Below are positions 1 to 6,075 of a stretch of DNA of 8,190 bases, piece by piece. Position 1 is the first letter of the stretch. The number at the start of each line of letters is the position of its first letter. Source of the stretch: Smithella sp. (GTDB lineage Bacteria; Desulfobacterota; Syntrophia; Syntrophales; Smithellaceae); assembly GCA_012797505.1 (NCBI GenBank), contig JAAZOZ010000283.1, positions 1-8,190 of the forward strand, written 5' to 3'. A program made the position numbers and the translations under genes. The notes beneath the pieces are model-generated. The model was not told the DNA's origin and did no database searches. It saw only the letters and a program-made list of their open reading frames with translations.

Positions 1-698
1 AAAAGCGATCCGAAACCTCCAGACGATTATCAGTTTCGGGTCGTTACCTCAGACGGAACCATCAAATGGCTGCAAATCGTGGAGGATATTACCGAAAAAA
101 GGAAAGCGTGGACCGTCTGCGCAAAGCCCTGGGCGGCGCCGTTCAGGCCATTGCCTCCGTTGTCGAAACCAAGGACCCCTATACGGCCGGGCACCAGAGG
201 AGGGTGGCCGATCTGGCCCGGGCCATGGCCACGGAATTGAGCTTGAGTCCGGATCAGATCGAGGGACTGAGAATGGCTGGAATCATCCATGATATCGGAA
301 AAATATCCGTTCCGGCCGAGATCCTGAGCACGCCCCGGCGGCTGACCCCCATTGAATTCAGTCTGATCAAGAATCATTCCCAGTCCGGCTATGACATTCT
401 GAAGGACGTGGATTTTCCCTGGCCCATCGCCAGAATGGTTCTGGAGCACCATGAGCGGATGGATGGTTCCGGCTATCCGAATGGTTTGACCGGGAATGAC
501 ATTCTTCTGGAGTCGAGGGTTCTGGCTGTGGCCGACGTTGTGGAAGCCATGGCGACGCACCGTCCCTACCGGCCAGCTCTGGGGCTGGAAGCCGCGCTGG
601 AGGAAATCAACTTAAAAAAAGGGATTCTCTATGATCCGGATGTGGTGTCTGTCTGCCTGAAGCTTTTCCATGATAAGAATTTTGTCATCAAGGCATAA
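1..698 (+). CDS. PAS/PAC-HD-GYP domain protein, 5'-truncated and frameshifted
   Basis: Likely a cyclic-di-GMP phosphodiesterase or related HD-GYP signalling protein. In frame 1, bases 1-108 read as the end of a PAS/PAC sensor domain (FRVVTSDGTIKW, then VEDITEK). The HD-GYP domain follows in frame 3 up to the TAA at 696-698. Counting from the ATG at 66, it shows TAGHQRR (40-46), HDIGK (75-79), HHE (128-130) and GSGYP (134-138), the metal-binding and GYP signatures, then LAVADVVEAM. All catalytic motifs seem intact. The ATG at 66 is probably not a natural start, because it sits out of frame inside the PAC-coding segment. One extra A in the A-run at 95-100 would give the continuous join DITEKKESVDRLRKAL, as expected for this family. 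Without it, frame 1 stops at 238-240, before the HD motif. Domain identity is secure. Whether the gene is intact, mutated or misread is not. Confidence 0.88.
   Translation, partial: KRSETSRRLSVSGRYLRRNHQMAANRGGYYRKKESVDRLRKALGGAVQAIASVVETKDPYTAGHQRRVADLARAMATELSLSPDQIEGLRMAGIIHDIGKISVPAEILSTPRRLTPIEFSLIKNHSQSGYDILKDVDFPWPIARMVLEHHERMDGSGYPNGLTGNDILLESRVLAVADVVEAMATHRPYRPALGLEAALEEINLKKGILYDPDVVSVCLKLFHDKNFVIKA
94..102 (+). other. Frame-change site in the PAS-HD-GYP gene (A6 tract)
   Basis: The bases are GAAAAAAGG. PAC-coding frame 1 (GAA AAA AGG) must shift by -1 here to continue as AAA AAG GAA AGC GTG, the HD-GYP frame. A single-base deletion in the homopolymer, real or a sequencing or assembly error, is the simplest explanation. 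Ribosomal -1 slippage on the A-run is possible, but the zero-frame codons AAA AGG do not form the classic A AAA AAG heptamer. Confidence 0.75.
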
Positions 699-802
699 AT
701 CCGAGAATTTTCACACTTAAAGTAACAAATAATTAATTCAGTTTAAAACATTGGAATAACTGGTAAATATAAAACAAATCTTTTAGAAGATCTATTCCTG
801 TG

Positions 803-827
803 GACAGAGATACATGTACTCTCTGTC
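803..827. repeat. 25-bp near-perfect palindrome
   Basis: Arms GACAGAGA (803-810) and TCTCTGTC (820-827) flank the self-complementary TACATGTA, with one unpaired C at 819. As RNA it would form an 8-bp stem followed by TGTTTTA, so it could be a weak terminator for the HD-GYP gene 105 bases upstream. As DNA it could be a protein-binding dyad. The left arm overlaps a TGTGGACAG sequence (799-807) that is 7/9 like a DnaA box. Nothing here decides between these roles. Confidence 0.5.
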
Positions 828-838
828 TGTTTTAGGTC

Positions 839-897
839 TGTGGAACGACCTGTGGATAAGTCTGTTTAAAAACTGTCGATACAACTGTCGAAATTTT
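839..897 (-). repeat. Array of 11-12-bp TGT repeats with a perfect DnaA box; candidate origin-like element
   Basis: Five consecutive units begin with TGT at 839 (TGTGGAACG), 851 (TGTGGATAA), 863 (TGTTTAAAA), 874 (TGTCGATAC) and 886 (TGTCGAAAT), spaced 12, 12, 11 and 12 bases. The second is the exact complement of the DnaA box TTATCCACA. The fourth matches it at 7/9, and the others at about 6/9. All point the same way, and the segment from about 699 to 790 is AT-rich. In-phase DnaA boxes beside AT-rich DNA are typical of replication origins. No dnaA, dnaN, rpmH or par gene is visible in the window, so origin function is only a hypothesis. Confidence 0.4.
851..859 (-). promoter_or_regulatory. 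Consensus DnaA box TTATCCACA
   Basis: The plus strand reads TGTGGATAA, the exact complement of the 9-base DnaA box. It lies in the gap between the convergent HD-GYP and cyclase genes. One perfect 9-mer can occur by chance, but this one sits in a phased array of related sequences, which makes it more notable. Confidence 0.5.
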
Positions 898-949
898 TTG
901 CGGTTATTTATTTTCCAAGCAGGAAAAGAGATGTTGGAGACGTCAGCAC

Positions 950-2518
950 TCAGCGCTTTTCCACAATTTCAGTAATCGCCAGCGTAGCAATATCCATGAA
1001 TTTATTTGAACTTTGATTTTCAGGTAAAATCATGTCCATGACGCGGCCGAATGAATTTTCAATCAGGATTTCCCTGTCATGATCCCTATGCCGGATTCCA
1101 TAGCGAATCCCCGCACGATCTTCCACGGAAAGCTTATTGATTAAATTTTTTGTCGTCCAGATTGCGCCGAACCGGGCAAAATCGGATAACCGTCCGGCAT
1201 AGTTCACCGTGTCTCCCAGAGCGGTGAATTCAATATTGGGGGAGGACGGGATGGCGCCGAAGTATTCCTGGCCTTCGTTAATGCCGATGTTGAGGCACAG
1301 GTCGTTGAACCATCCTTTTCGCATCTTCCAGTCCATATTTAACTTTTTGATATTTTCACGGATTTCCAGCGCGCAGGAAATCGCGTTCATCATGTATTGA
1401 TTATCCCGCTCTTTCAGGAAGTAATAAAGCAGTCCGTCGCCCGTATGTTTGCCGTAGGTTCCGTAGTAGCGTTTAAAGGTGCCTTCCACGCAGGCCCAGA
1501 TCTGGTTGATGAGCTCAAAATATTCCTCCGGAGGCAATTCGGCGCAGATGCGAACGGAGTTCTGCAGGTCGGCCACGAGCACGCAAAACGCCGCCAGCGT
1601 CGGCATTCGCTGTCGGAGAAGGTCGTTAATGACGCTGGTGCGTGAAGACAGCAGATTCGCAATTTCCTCGGTATAATTGGCTTCCAGGGCATGAATGAAA
1701 AGGGTGCCTTCGCGAAAGACCATGTAATACACGCAGTCCGAAAGACGATTTCCGACACTATCGGATAAATTCAGCGGAATTTTATTGATGGCCCGGCAAC
1801 GCGGAGACTCGACGGCGTCATATTTTGCTCCCAGCAGTTCTTTTTCATGAGACGTCATTCCTTCATACAGCCGGTCCAGATCGGATTTGCCGATTTTTTC
1901 TTTTACGAAACGAAGATGAAAATCGGTCAGAGTGTCCTTGATTTTTTCCTTTTCTCCTCGGTTTCGCAGAAGCAGCGAAAAAATATTCCTTTCCGCCGGT
2001 TCTTTCATGGCGTGGAAGTCTTTCCGGAAGAGAGTCTTTTCCGCCTCCGGATTGACCCAGTCAATTTCAAAATTATTGTTCAGCAAATAAGCAGGGCAGG
2101 GGATATTGCTGATGGTAACTTTCAGTGTTTCCCGGGGACTCTTTGCAGCGGATGTAAAAAGATCGTCTTCGGGTAGAGATGCCCGGGACGCATTTTCGTC
2201 TCCGGACGTCTTGATCCCATAAACAGGCTGCTCTTCAGACCGGACACCTTCCGGTTGCCTCAACCGTTCGGAAATCGCATCCATGGAGAGCCCATTATTT
2301 TTCATTTCTTTGATTTGTAAAATTAAATCGATGACGGATTCCGGAAAATAGCCGAGCATGCGGGCGCGAACGTCTGTTTCCTCCGGTTTTTTGACGGTCG
2401 GACGGGGCAGAAGGTTCATTTTAATGTAGTTGTTTAGGGTTGCTCTGGATATTCCTGTTTTGTTTATGATATCCAGGCTGCTGATCCATCCGGATCCCTG
2501 ATTTGCTTTGTCATTCAT
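950..2518 (-). CDS. MerR-type HTH - PAS-like - class III adenylate/guanylate cyclase
   Basis: Predicted to make cAMP (or cGMP) and to bind DNA. Numbering from the chosen start (522 aa): residues about 12-87 resemble a MerR winged helix (TGISRATLNNYIKMNLLPRP, then the ARMLGYFPESVIDLI and NGLSMDAISERL helices). Residues about 130-165 look PAS-like (NIPCPAYLLNNNFEIDWVNP). Residues about 308-465 are a class III cyclase domain: metal Asp317 in VLVADLQNS, Lys357 and Asp361 in GKHTGDG, and Asn439 and Arg443 in GDTVNYAGRL. Thr432 sits where many adenylyl cyclases have Asp, a substitution typical of class IIIb enzymes. Catalytic residues appear complete. No signal peptide or membrane segment is seen, so the protein should be cytoplasmic. 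A start 15 codons upstream is possible, but SD AGGTGA at 2524-2529 is best placed for the ATG at 2518. The gene converges on the HD-GYP gene and its promoter carries dyads that could be its own operators. Confidence 0.9.
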   Translation of the reverse strand: MNDKANQGSGWISSLDIINKTGISRATLNNYIKMNLLPRPTVKKPEETDVRARMLGYFPESVIDLILQIKEMKNNGLSMDAISERLRQPEGVRSEEQPVYGIKTSGDENASRASLPEDDLFTSAAKSPRETLKVTISNIPCPAYLLNNNFEIDWVNPEAEKTLFRKDFHAMKEPAERNIFSLLLRNRGEKEKIKDTLTDFHLRFVKEKIGKSDLDRLYEGMTSHEKELLGAKYDAVESPRCRAINKIPLNLSDSVGNRLSDCVYYMVFREGTLFIHALEANYTEEIANLLSSRTSVINDLLRQRMPTLAAFCVLVADLQNSVRICAELPPEEYFELINQIWACVEGTFKRYYGTYGKHTGDGLLYYFLKERDNQYMMNAISCALEIRENIKKLNMDWKMRKGWFNDLCLNIGINEGQEYFGAIPSSPNIEFTALGDTVNYAGRLSDFARFGAIWTTKNLINKLSVEDRAGIRYGIRHRDHDREILIENSFGRVMDMILPENQSSNKFMDIATLAITEIVEKR

Positions 2519-2523
2519 CATAA

Positions 2524-2529
2524 TCACCT
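2524..2529 (-). promoter_or_regulatory. Ribosome binding site deciding the cyclase start
   Basis: The minus strand reads AGGTGA, then TTATG, then ATGAATGAC. The core lies five bases before the ATG at 2518 and only two before the adjacent ATG at 2521. This favours 2518 and argues against the upstream start at 2563. Confidence 0.6.
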
Positions 2530-2584
2530 GAACAGTACTAATGATAAATCGAACAAAAAGCACTTTTATTGAAACGACAGCTAA

Positions 2585-2613
2585 CTTATACAGTATAAAA
2601 ATATAAATGTCAA
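2585..2613 (-). promoter_or_regulatory. Sigma70-type promoter of the cyclase gene
   Basis: On the minus strand, a perfect -35 TTGACA (2613-2608) is followed after 17 bases by TATAAG (2590-2585), 5/6 to the -10 consensus. Transcription would start near 2578, giving a leader of about 60 nt. The dyad at 2586-2598 covers the spacer end and -10, and a second dyad at 2620-2632 lies just upstream of -35. This geometry suggests tight control, probably by the MerR domain of the gene itself. Confidence 0.7.
2586..2598. promoter_or_regulatory. Operator-like dyad 1, TTATACAGTATAA
   Basis: This is a perfect 6-1-6 palindrome, TTATAC-A-GTATAA, overlapping the -10 element of the cyclase promoter. A bound protein would be expected to block or remodel RNA polymerase there. 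The identical 13-mer recurs at 2620. Confidence 0.65.
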
Positions 2614-2619
2614 GATAAA

Positions 2620-2632
2620 TTATACAGTATAA
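2620..2632. promoter_or_regulatory. Operator-like dyad 2, TTATACAGTATAA
   Basis: Identical to the 13-mer at 2586, offset by 34 bp, and immediately upstream of the cyclase -35. Two exact copies of a palindrome bracketing a -35 box in AT-rich DNA are unlikely to be chance, although low complexity raises the background. Confidence 0.65.
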
Positions 2633-2700
2633 GTATTTATTTTTTCAATGGAGATAATATTTTTATTCGTTTTATTTCTTTAATTAATGAACTTTTATAT

Positions 2701-2713
2701 TTATACTGTACAA
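2701..2713. promoter_or_regulatory. Operator-like dyad 3, TTATACTGTACAA
   Basis: The complement is TTGTACAGTATAA, one base different from dyads 1 and 2. It contains TATACT (2702-2707), which could be a plus-strand -10, but the matching -35 region (TTTAAT) is poor. It precedes the short plus-strand reading frame at 2746, so it may mark a divergent target or a remnant of one. Confidence 0.5.
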
Positions 2714-2745
2714 GACAGTTCATCAACAGCATTAACATTGACGCA

Positions 2746-2892
2746 ATGCAAGATATGCGTGACTTTCCGGACATGCCGCCGGATCGGCTTATTTCCGCCC
2801 GCTATCCGCTCGTGCTTGTGCGGGAAGCCTTTGCCCGGGCTCGGGGGCGGCAGAGTGATGCATTGAAAGTCCTCCTGGATATTCAACCTTAA
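2746..2892 (+). CDS. Small hypothetical protein or gene remnant (48 aa)
   Basis: I do not recognise this protein. The frame reads MQDMRDFPDMPPDRLISARY, then PLVLVREAFARARGRQ and a short tail to TAA at 2890-2892. The composition is protein-like: an acidic/proline segment, then an amphipathic Arg/Ala helix, with GC-rich codons unlike the AT-rich DNA upstream. The same frame stays open back to 2599 without a convincing start, and no Shine-Dalgarno sequence precedes the ATG. It may therefore be the 3' end of a decayed gene. It lies downstream of dyad 3 and ahead of the fusA promoter. The antisense frame (2701-2952) is less protein-like. Confidence 0.35.
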   Translation: MQDMRDFPDMPPDRLISARYPLVLVREAFARARGRQSDALKVLLDIQP

Positions 2893-2918
2893 GCGAATTT
2901 GCCGGAAATTAAAACAGC

Positions 2919-2945
2919 TTGACAAACGCGCGCTAAAACTATAGA
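2919..2945 (+). promoter_or_regulatory. Putative fusA promoter
   Basis: A perfect TTGACA (2919-2924) is followed after 15 bases by TATAGA (2940-2945), 4/6 to the consensus -10. The spacer is shorter than ideal. Transcription would begin near 2952 and leave a leader of about 110 nt before fusA. No convincing hairpin or attenuator is seen in that leader, although it has a T-run near 3021-3028. Confidence 0.5.
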
Positions 2946-3065
2946 AAGCCAACCTTATTCTTAAGGCTCGATTACGGTGGATCCCCCATCTGGCAGAGAC
3001 TCTTCCATGTGCGGGGAATTTTTTTTCGTAGAATCCGGGCGGCCATTTTGTGAAAGGGAAGCATC

Positions 3066-5153
3066 ATGAAGTTCGATGATCAGAAAATACGCAATATCGG
3101 GATCAGCGCGCATATCGACTCCGGTAAAACGACGCTCAGCGAGAGAATTCTGTTTTATACCAAGAGAATTCATGCCATTCACGACGTGAAGGGAAAAGAC
3201 GGCGTGGGCGCGACCATGGATTCCATGGATCTGGAAAAGGAAAGAGGAATCACCATCGCGTCGGCGGCAACCTATTGCGAATGGAAGGGCCATGAAATCA
3301 ACATTATCGATACTCCCGGCCACGTGGATTTCACGATTGAAGTGGAAAGGTCCCTGCGCGTGTTGGACGGCGCGATTCTGGTTCTGTGCTCCGTCGGGGG
3401 CGTTCAGTCCCAGTCCATCACCGTCGATCAGCAGATGAAGCGCTACAAAGTCCCCTGCATTGCGTTTATCAATAAATGCGACCGCAGCGGCGCCAATCCT
3501 TTCCGGGTCATTGAACAGCTTCGAACCAAACTGGGGCATAACGCCGTGGCCATGCAGATTCCCGTCGGACTTGAAACGGAGCTGGAAGGCGTGGTCGATC
3601 TGGTGGCGATGAAAGCCGTTTATTTCGACGGAGAAAGCGGCGAAGAGGTCCGCGTGGAGGACATTCCGCCGCATTTGCGGGCTGAGGCCGCAGCCAAAAG
3701 AGAAGCATTGGTCGATGCCGCATCTTTATTTTCCGACGAATTGACGGAAGCGATTCTGGAGGAGAAGGAAATTTCCCCCGAGCTTCTTTACGCCGCTCTG
3801 CGCAGAGGGACATTGAAGAGGGAGCTGACCCCGGTTTACATGGGATCCGCTTATAAAAACAAAGCGATACAACCCCTGCTTGACGGGGTGACCTATCTGC
3901 TTCCCGCCCCGTCGGAAGTGGAGAATGTCGCTCTGGACATGAATCAAAATGAAGAGCCGGTCGTTCTGACCGGCGATCCGGAAAAACCGATCATCGCGCT
4001 GGCGTTCAAGCTGGAAGACGGTCAGTACGGACAGTTGACCTACATCCGCGTTTATGAAGGGACCATCGAAAAAGGCGCGACCATCGTGAATGTTCGCAAC
4101 GGCAAGAAGGTCAAGGTCGGCCGCGTCGTTCGAATGCACGCCGATCAGATGGAAGACGTTGATTCTTTGCGCGCCGGTTACATCGGCGCCCTCTTCGGGA
4201 TCGAATGCTCGTCGGGAGACACGTTTGTGTCGCCGGGGATCAATATGACCATGACCTCGATGTACGTGCCCAAACCGGTCATTTCGCTGGCAATCGTGCC
4301 GAAAGACAACAAGGCGCAAATGGCCATGTCCAAAGCCCTGAACCGCTTTTCCAAGGAGGATCCTACGTTCAAGACCCATGTGGATCCGGAAACCAACGAA
4401 ACCATCATCGAAGGAATGGGCGAGCTCCATCTGGACATCTATGTCGAGAGGATGAAGCGTGAATACAACGCGGAAGTTACCACGGGCAATCCCCGCGTAG
4501 CTTATCGTGAAACCATCACGCAGCGGGCCGATTTCAACTACACGCATAAAAAGCAGACCGGCGGCTCCGGACAGTTCGGACGCATTGCCGGCTATATCGA
4601 ACCGATCAGCGACGCGGAATTTGTTTTTGAAAACAAGATCTTCGGCGGCGCCATTCCCACGCAGTATATTCCCGCGTGCGAAAAGGGCTTCCGGCAGAGT
4701 ATGGCCAAAGGACCGAAGCTGGAGTTTCCGATTACCGGCGTGAAAGTCGTGATCGATGACGGCTCGTCGCACCCCGTGGATTCATCGGACATGGCGTTTC
4801 AGGCGGCCGCACGCGGCGCCTTTCGTGACGCCTATTTGCGCGCCAAACCCGTCGTTCACGAGCCGATCATGAAAGTCGTCGTCGAATCGCCCACGGAATT
4901 TCAGGGGTCGGTGATGGGGCTCCTCAATCAGCGACGCGGTATGATTATCGGTTCGCAGGACGAAGGCGTCATGTGCGTCATTGAATCTCAGGTACCGCTG
5001 GGGGAAATGTTCGGTTTTTCAACCGTCCTTCGATCCGCGACGCAGGGCAAGGCGCAGTTTACCATGGAGTTTGCCCTTTATCGCCAGGTGCCGCAGTCGA
5101 TTGCGGAGAAAATAGCCCTGGAAGCGGCCAGGAACAAGAAAACGGCGGCGTGA
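3066..5153 (+). CDS. fusA: Elongation factor G, mitochondrial-like spdEFG1 type
   Basis: Cytoplasmic translational GTPase that drives tRNA-mRNA translocation on the ribosome. At 695 aa it has normal EF-G length. G motifs are all present: G1 AHIDSGKTT (15-23), G2 RGITI (60-64, Thr63), G3 DTPGH (82-86, catalytic His86), G4 NKCD (136-139) and G5 GSAYKN (260-265). Domains II-V follow, with recognisable stretches such as GMGELHLDIYVERM (domain III) and MGLLNQRRGMI (domain V). Ser19 (AHIDSGKTT rather than AHIDAGKTT) and the GKDGVGATMDSMDLEKERG switch region match mitochondrial EF-G1 and the spirochaete/planctomycete/delta 'spd' EF-G1 group, known as translocation factors that leave ribosome recycling to a second paralogue. 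Here it is not beside rpsL, rpsG or tuf. The ATG at 3066 follows a modest AAGGGAAG ribosome site. Start and function are well supported; the subgroup comes from motifs only. Confidence 0.97.
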   Translation: MKFDDQKIRNIGISAHIDSGKTTLSERILFYTKRIHAIHDVKGKDGVGATMDSMDLEKERGITIASAATYCEWKGHEINIIDTPGHVDFTIEVERSLRVLDGAILVLCSVGGVQSQSITVDQQMKRYKVPCIAFINKCDRSGANPFRVIEQLRTKLGHNAVAMQIPVGLETELEGVVDLVAMKAVYFDGESGEEVRVEDIPPHLRAEAAAKREALVDAASLFSDELTEAILEEKEISPELLYAALRRGTLKRELTPVYMGSAYKNKAIQPLLDGVTYLLPAPSEVENVALDMNQNEEPVVLTGDPEKPIIALAFKLEDGQYGQLTYIRVYEGTIEKGATIVNVRNGKKVKVGRVVRMHADQMEDVDSLRAGYIGALFGIECSSGDTFVSPGINMTMTSMYVPKPVISLAIVPKDNKAQMAMSKALNRFSKEDPTFKTHVDPETNETIIEGMGELHLDIYVERMKREYNAEVTTGNPRVAYRETITQRADFNYTHKKQTGGSGQFGRIAGYIEPISDAEFVFENKIFGGAIPTQYIPACEKGFRQSMAKGPKLEFPITGVKVVIDDGSSHPVDSSDMAFQAAARGAFRDAYLRAKPVVHEPIMKVVVESPTEFQGSVMGLLNQRRGMIIGSQDEGVMCVIESQVPLGEMFGFSTVLRSATQGKAQFTMEFALYRQVPQSIAEKIALEAARNKKTAA

Positions 5154-5157
5154 AGAA

Positions 5158-5202
5158 AAGGCCGAAGACTGAAGGCTATAAAAAGGCTGAAGACCGAAGG
5201 CT
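5158..5202. repeat. Degenerate 25-bp-period tandem repeat after fusA
   Basis: Two 20-base copies (5158-5177 and 5183-5202) match at 18 of 20 positions, with the same core AAGGCYGAAGAC and GAAGGCT. A weaker third piece continues to about 5225. The repeat fills most of the 81-base gap between fusA and the ATPase gene. It looks like expanded and decayed low-complexity sequence rather than a hairpin or terminator, so the two genes may still be co-transcribed. Confidence 0.6.
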
Positions 5203-5234
5203 GAAGGACGAATAAAGGCTGTGAAGTAAGAGCG

Positions 5235-5996
5235 ATGGCAGTAGAAAGAGCGGTCAGATGGAAAGACAATGTCGTTCATTTAACGTATGAGGAACGGATG
5301 ATGATCAGGAAAGAAATCATAGAACGCAATCCGCTGTTGAACCTGGGATTCGACAGGGAATATATCCTGTCCGACGGCGGATTGGGCGCGGTTCTGGCCC
5401 ACGCCGGCGTCGGAAAAACGGCGCTGCTTGTGCAGACGGCGCTGCATGCCATGATGCATGAACAGCCCGTGCTGCATGTCAGCCTGAACGACGCGGTCAG
5501 CAAGGTGGACCTGTGGTACCGCGAATTGTTCAACGACATGGCCTCAAAATATGATTCCGCGGAAATTACGCAATACTGGGAGAACATGCTCCATTACCGG
5601 TTTATCATGACGTTCCGGGTGGAAGGATTCAGCGTTCCAAAGCTGGAGGAGCGTCTGGCCGATCTGATGCAGCAGAATATTTTCAAGCCGCACACCGTTA
5701 TTCTGGACGGTCTGAAATTTGATGAATCCGGGCGGGGGCTGCTGGTGGAATTAAAGGAAATGGCCGGAAAATACGCCATGCGCATCTGGTGCACCGTTCA
5801 CACGCATCGTCATGAACCGCCCAAGGAAGACGGATTGCCTCTTTCTTTCCTTCATGTGGCGGATCTTTTTGATGTGCTGGTGCAGTTGTCTTCCCGGGGG
5901 CCCGAAGTGTATATCAAAGCCCTCAAGGGCCAGTCGCCCGATTCCCGGCAGGATGCCCTGCTGCTCGATCCGGCGACCATGCTGATCAAATCATAA
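5235..5996 (+). CDS. P-loop (RecA/KaiC-like) ATPase of unknown function
   Basis: A 253-aa protein with a Walker A motif AHAGVGKT (55-62) and a Walker B-type strand HTVILDG (153-159, Asp158). Around the P-loop the layout (short N-terminal helix, LGAVLAHAGVGKTALLVQTA, then PVLHVSLND) resembles RecA/KaiC/DnaB-fold single-domain ATPases. IWCTVHTHRHE (about 185-195) could include a sensor strand. The C-terminus has a hydrophobic ADLFDVLVQL strand. No membrane segment or signal peptide is seen, and I cannot assign a substrate or partner. The ATG at 5235 has only a weak upstream purine stretch. The gene lies 81 bases after fusA on the same strand, with a strong terminator starting at its stop codon, so it is probably the last gene of a fusA transcript. 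That placement hints at translation or stress physiology but does not prove it. Confidence 0.75.
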   Translation: MAVERAVRWKDNVVHLTYEERMMIRKEIIERNPLLNLGFDREYILSDGGLGAVLAHAGVGKTALLVQTALHAMMHEQPVLHVSLNDAVSKVDLWYRELFNDMASKYDSAEITQYWENMLHYRFIMTFRVEGFSVPKLEERLADLMQQNIFKPHTVILDGLKFDESGRGLLVELKEMAGKYAMRIWCTVHTHRHEPPKEDGLPLSFLHVADLFDVLVQLSSRGPEVYIKALKGQSPDSRQDALLLDPATMLIKS

Positions 5997-6036
5997 ACAA
6001 TGGAGGCAGTCCGGCGGACCGCCTCCATTGTTTTTT
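5996..6036 (+). terminator. Strong intrinsic terminator after the ATPase gene
   Basis: AACAATGGAGGC (5996-6007) pairs perfectly with GCCTCCATTGTT (6021-6032). An inner GTCC/GGAC stem lies inside the loop, and a T-run extends to 6036. It begins at the last base of the ATPase stop codon. It also separates this gene from the convergent acyl-CoA ligase gene, although the minus-strand T-tail is short, so termination from that side may be weaker. Confidence 0.92.
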
Positions 6037-6075
6037 CTTCCGGTTCTTTGTTTTGTCAAAACCGAGAACTTCCGT

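Noticed and set aside
30..560. 176-aa minus-strand open frame opposite the HD-GYP gene
   Set aside because: It is a shadow of the recognised HD-GYP coding frame. The translation has no recognisable motif.
911..927. TTTTCC-AAGCA-GGAAAA hairpin downstream of the cyclase gene
   Set aside because: The six-base, AT-rich stem has no T-run on the minus-strand exit side, so it is too weak to call a terminator.
2701..2952. 83-aa minus-strand open frame in the cyclase-fusA gap
   Set aside because: The translation is not protein-like, it runs antisense to a better plus-strand frame, and it overlaps dyad 3 and the fusA promoter.
3726..4772. Long (348 aa) minus-strand open frame opposite fusA, plus others at 2961-3674 and 3508-3813
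   Set aside because: These are antisense shadows of a highly conserved EF-G gene. Their translations are His/Arg-rich with no domain signature, and no ribosome site or promoter supports them.
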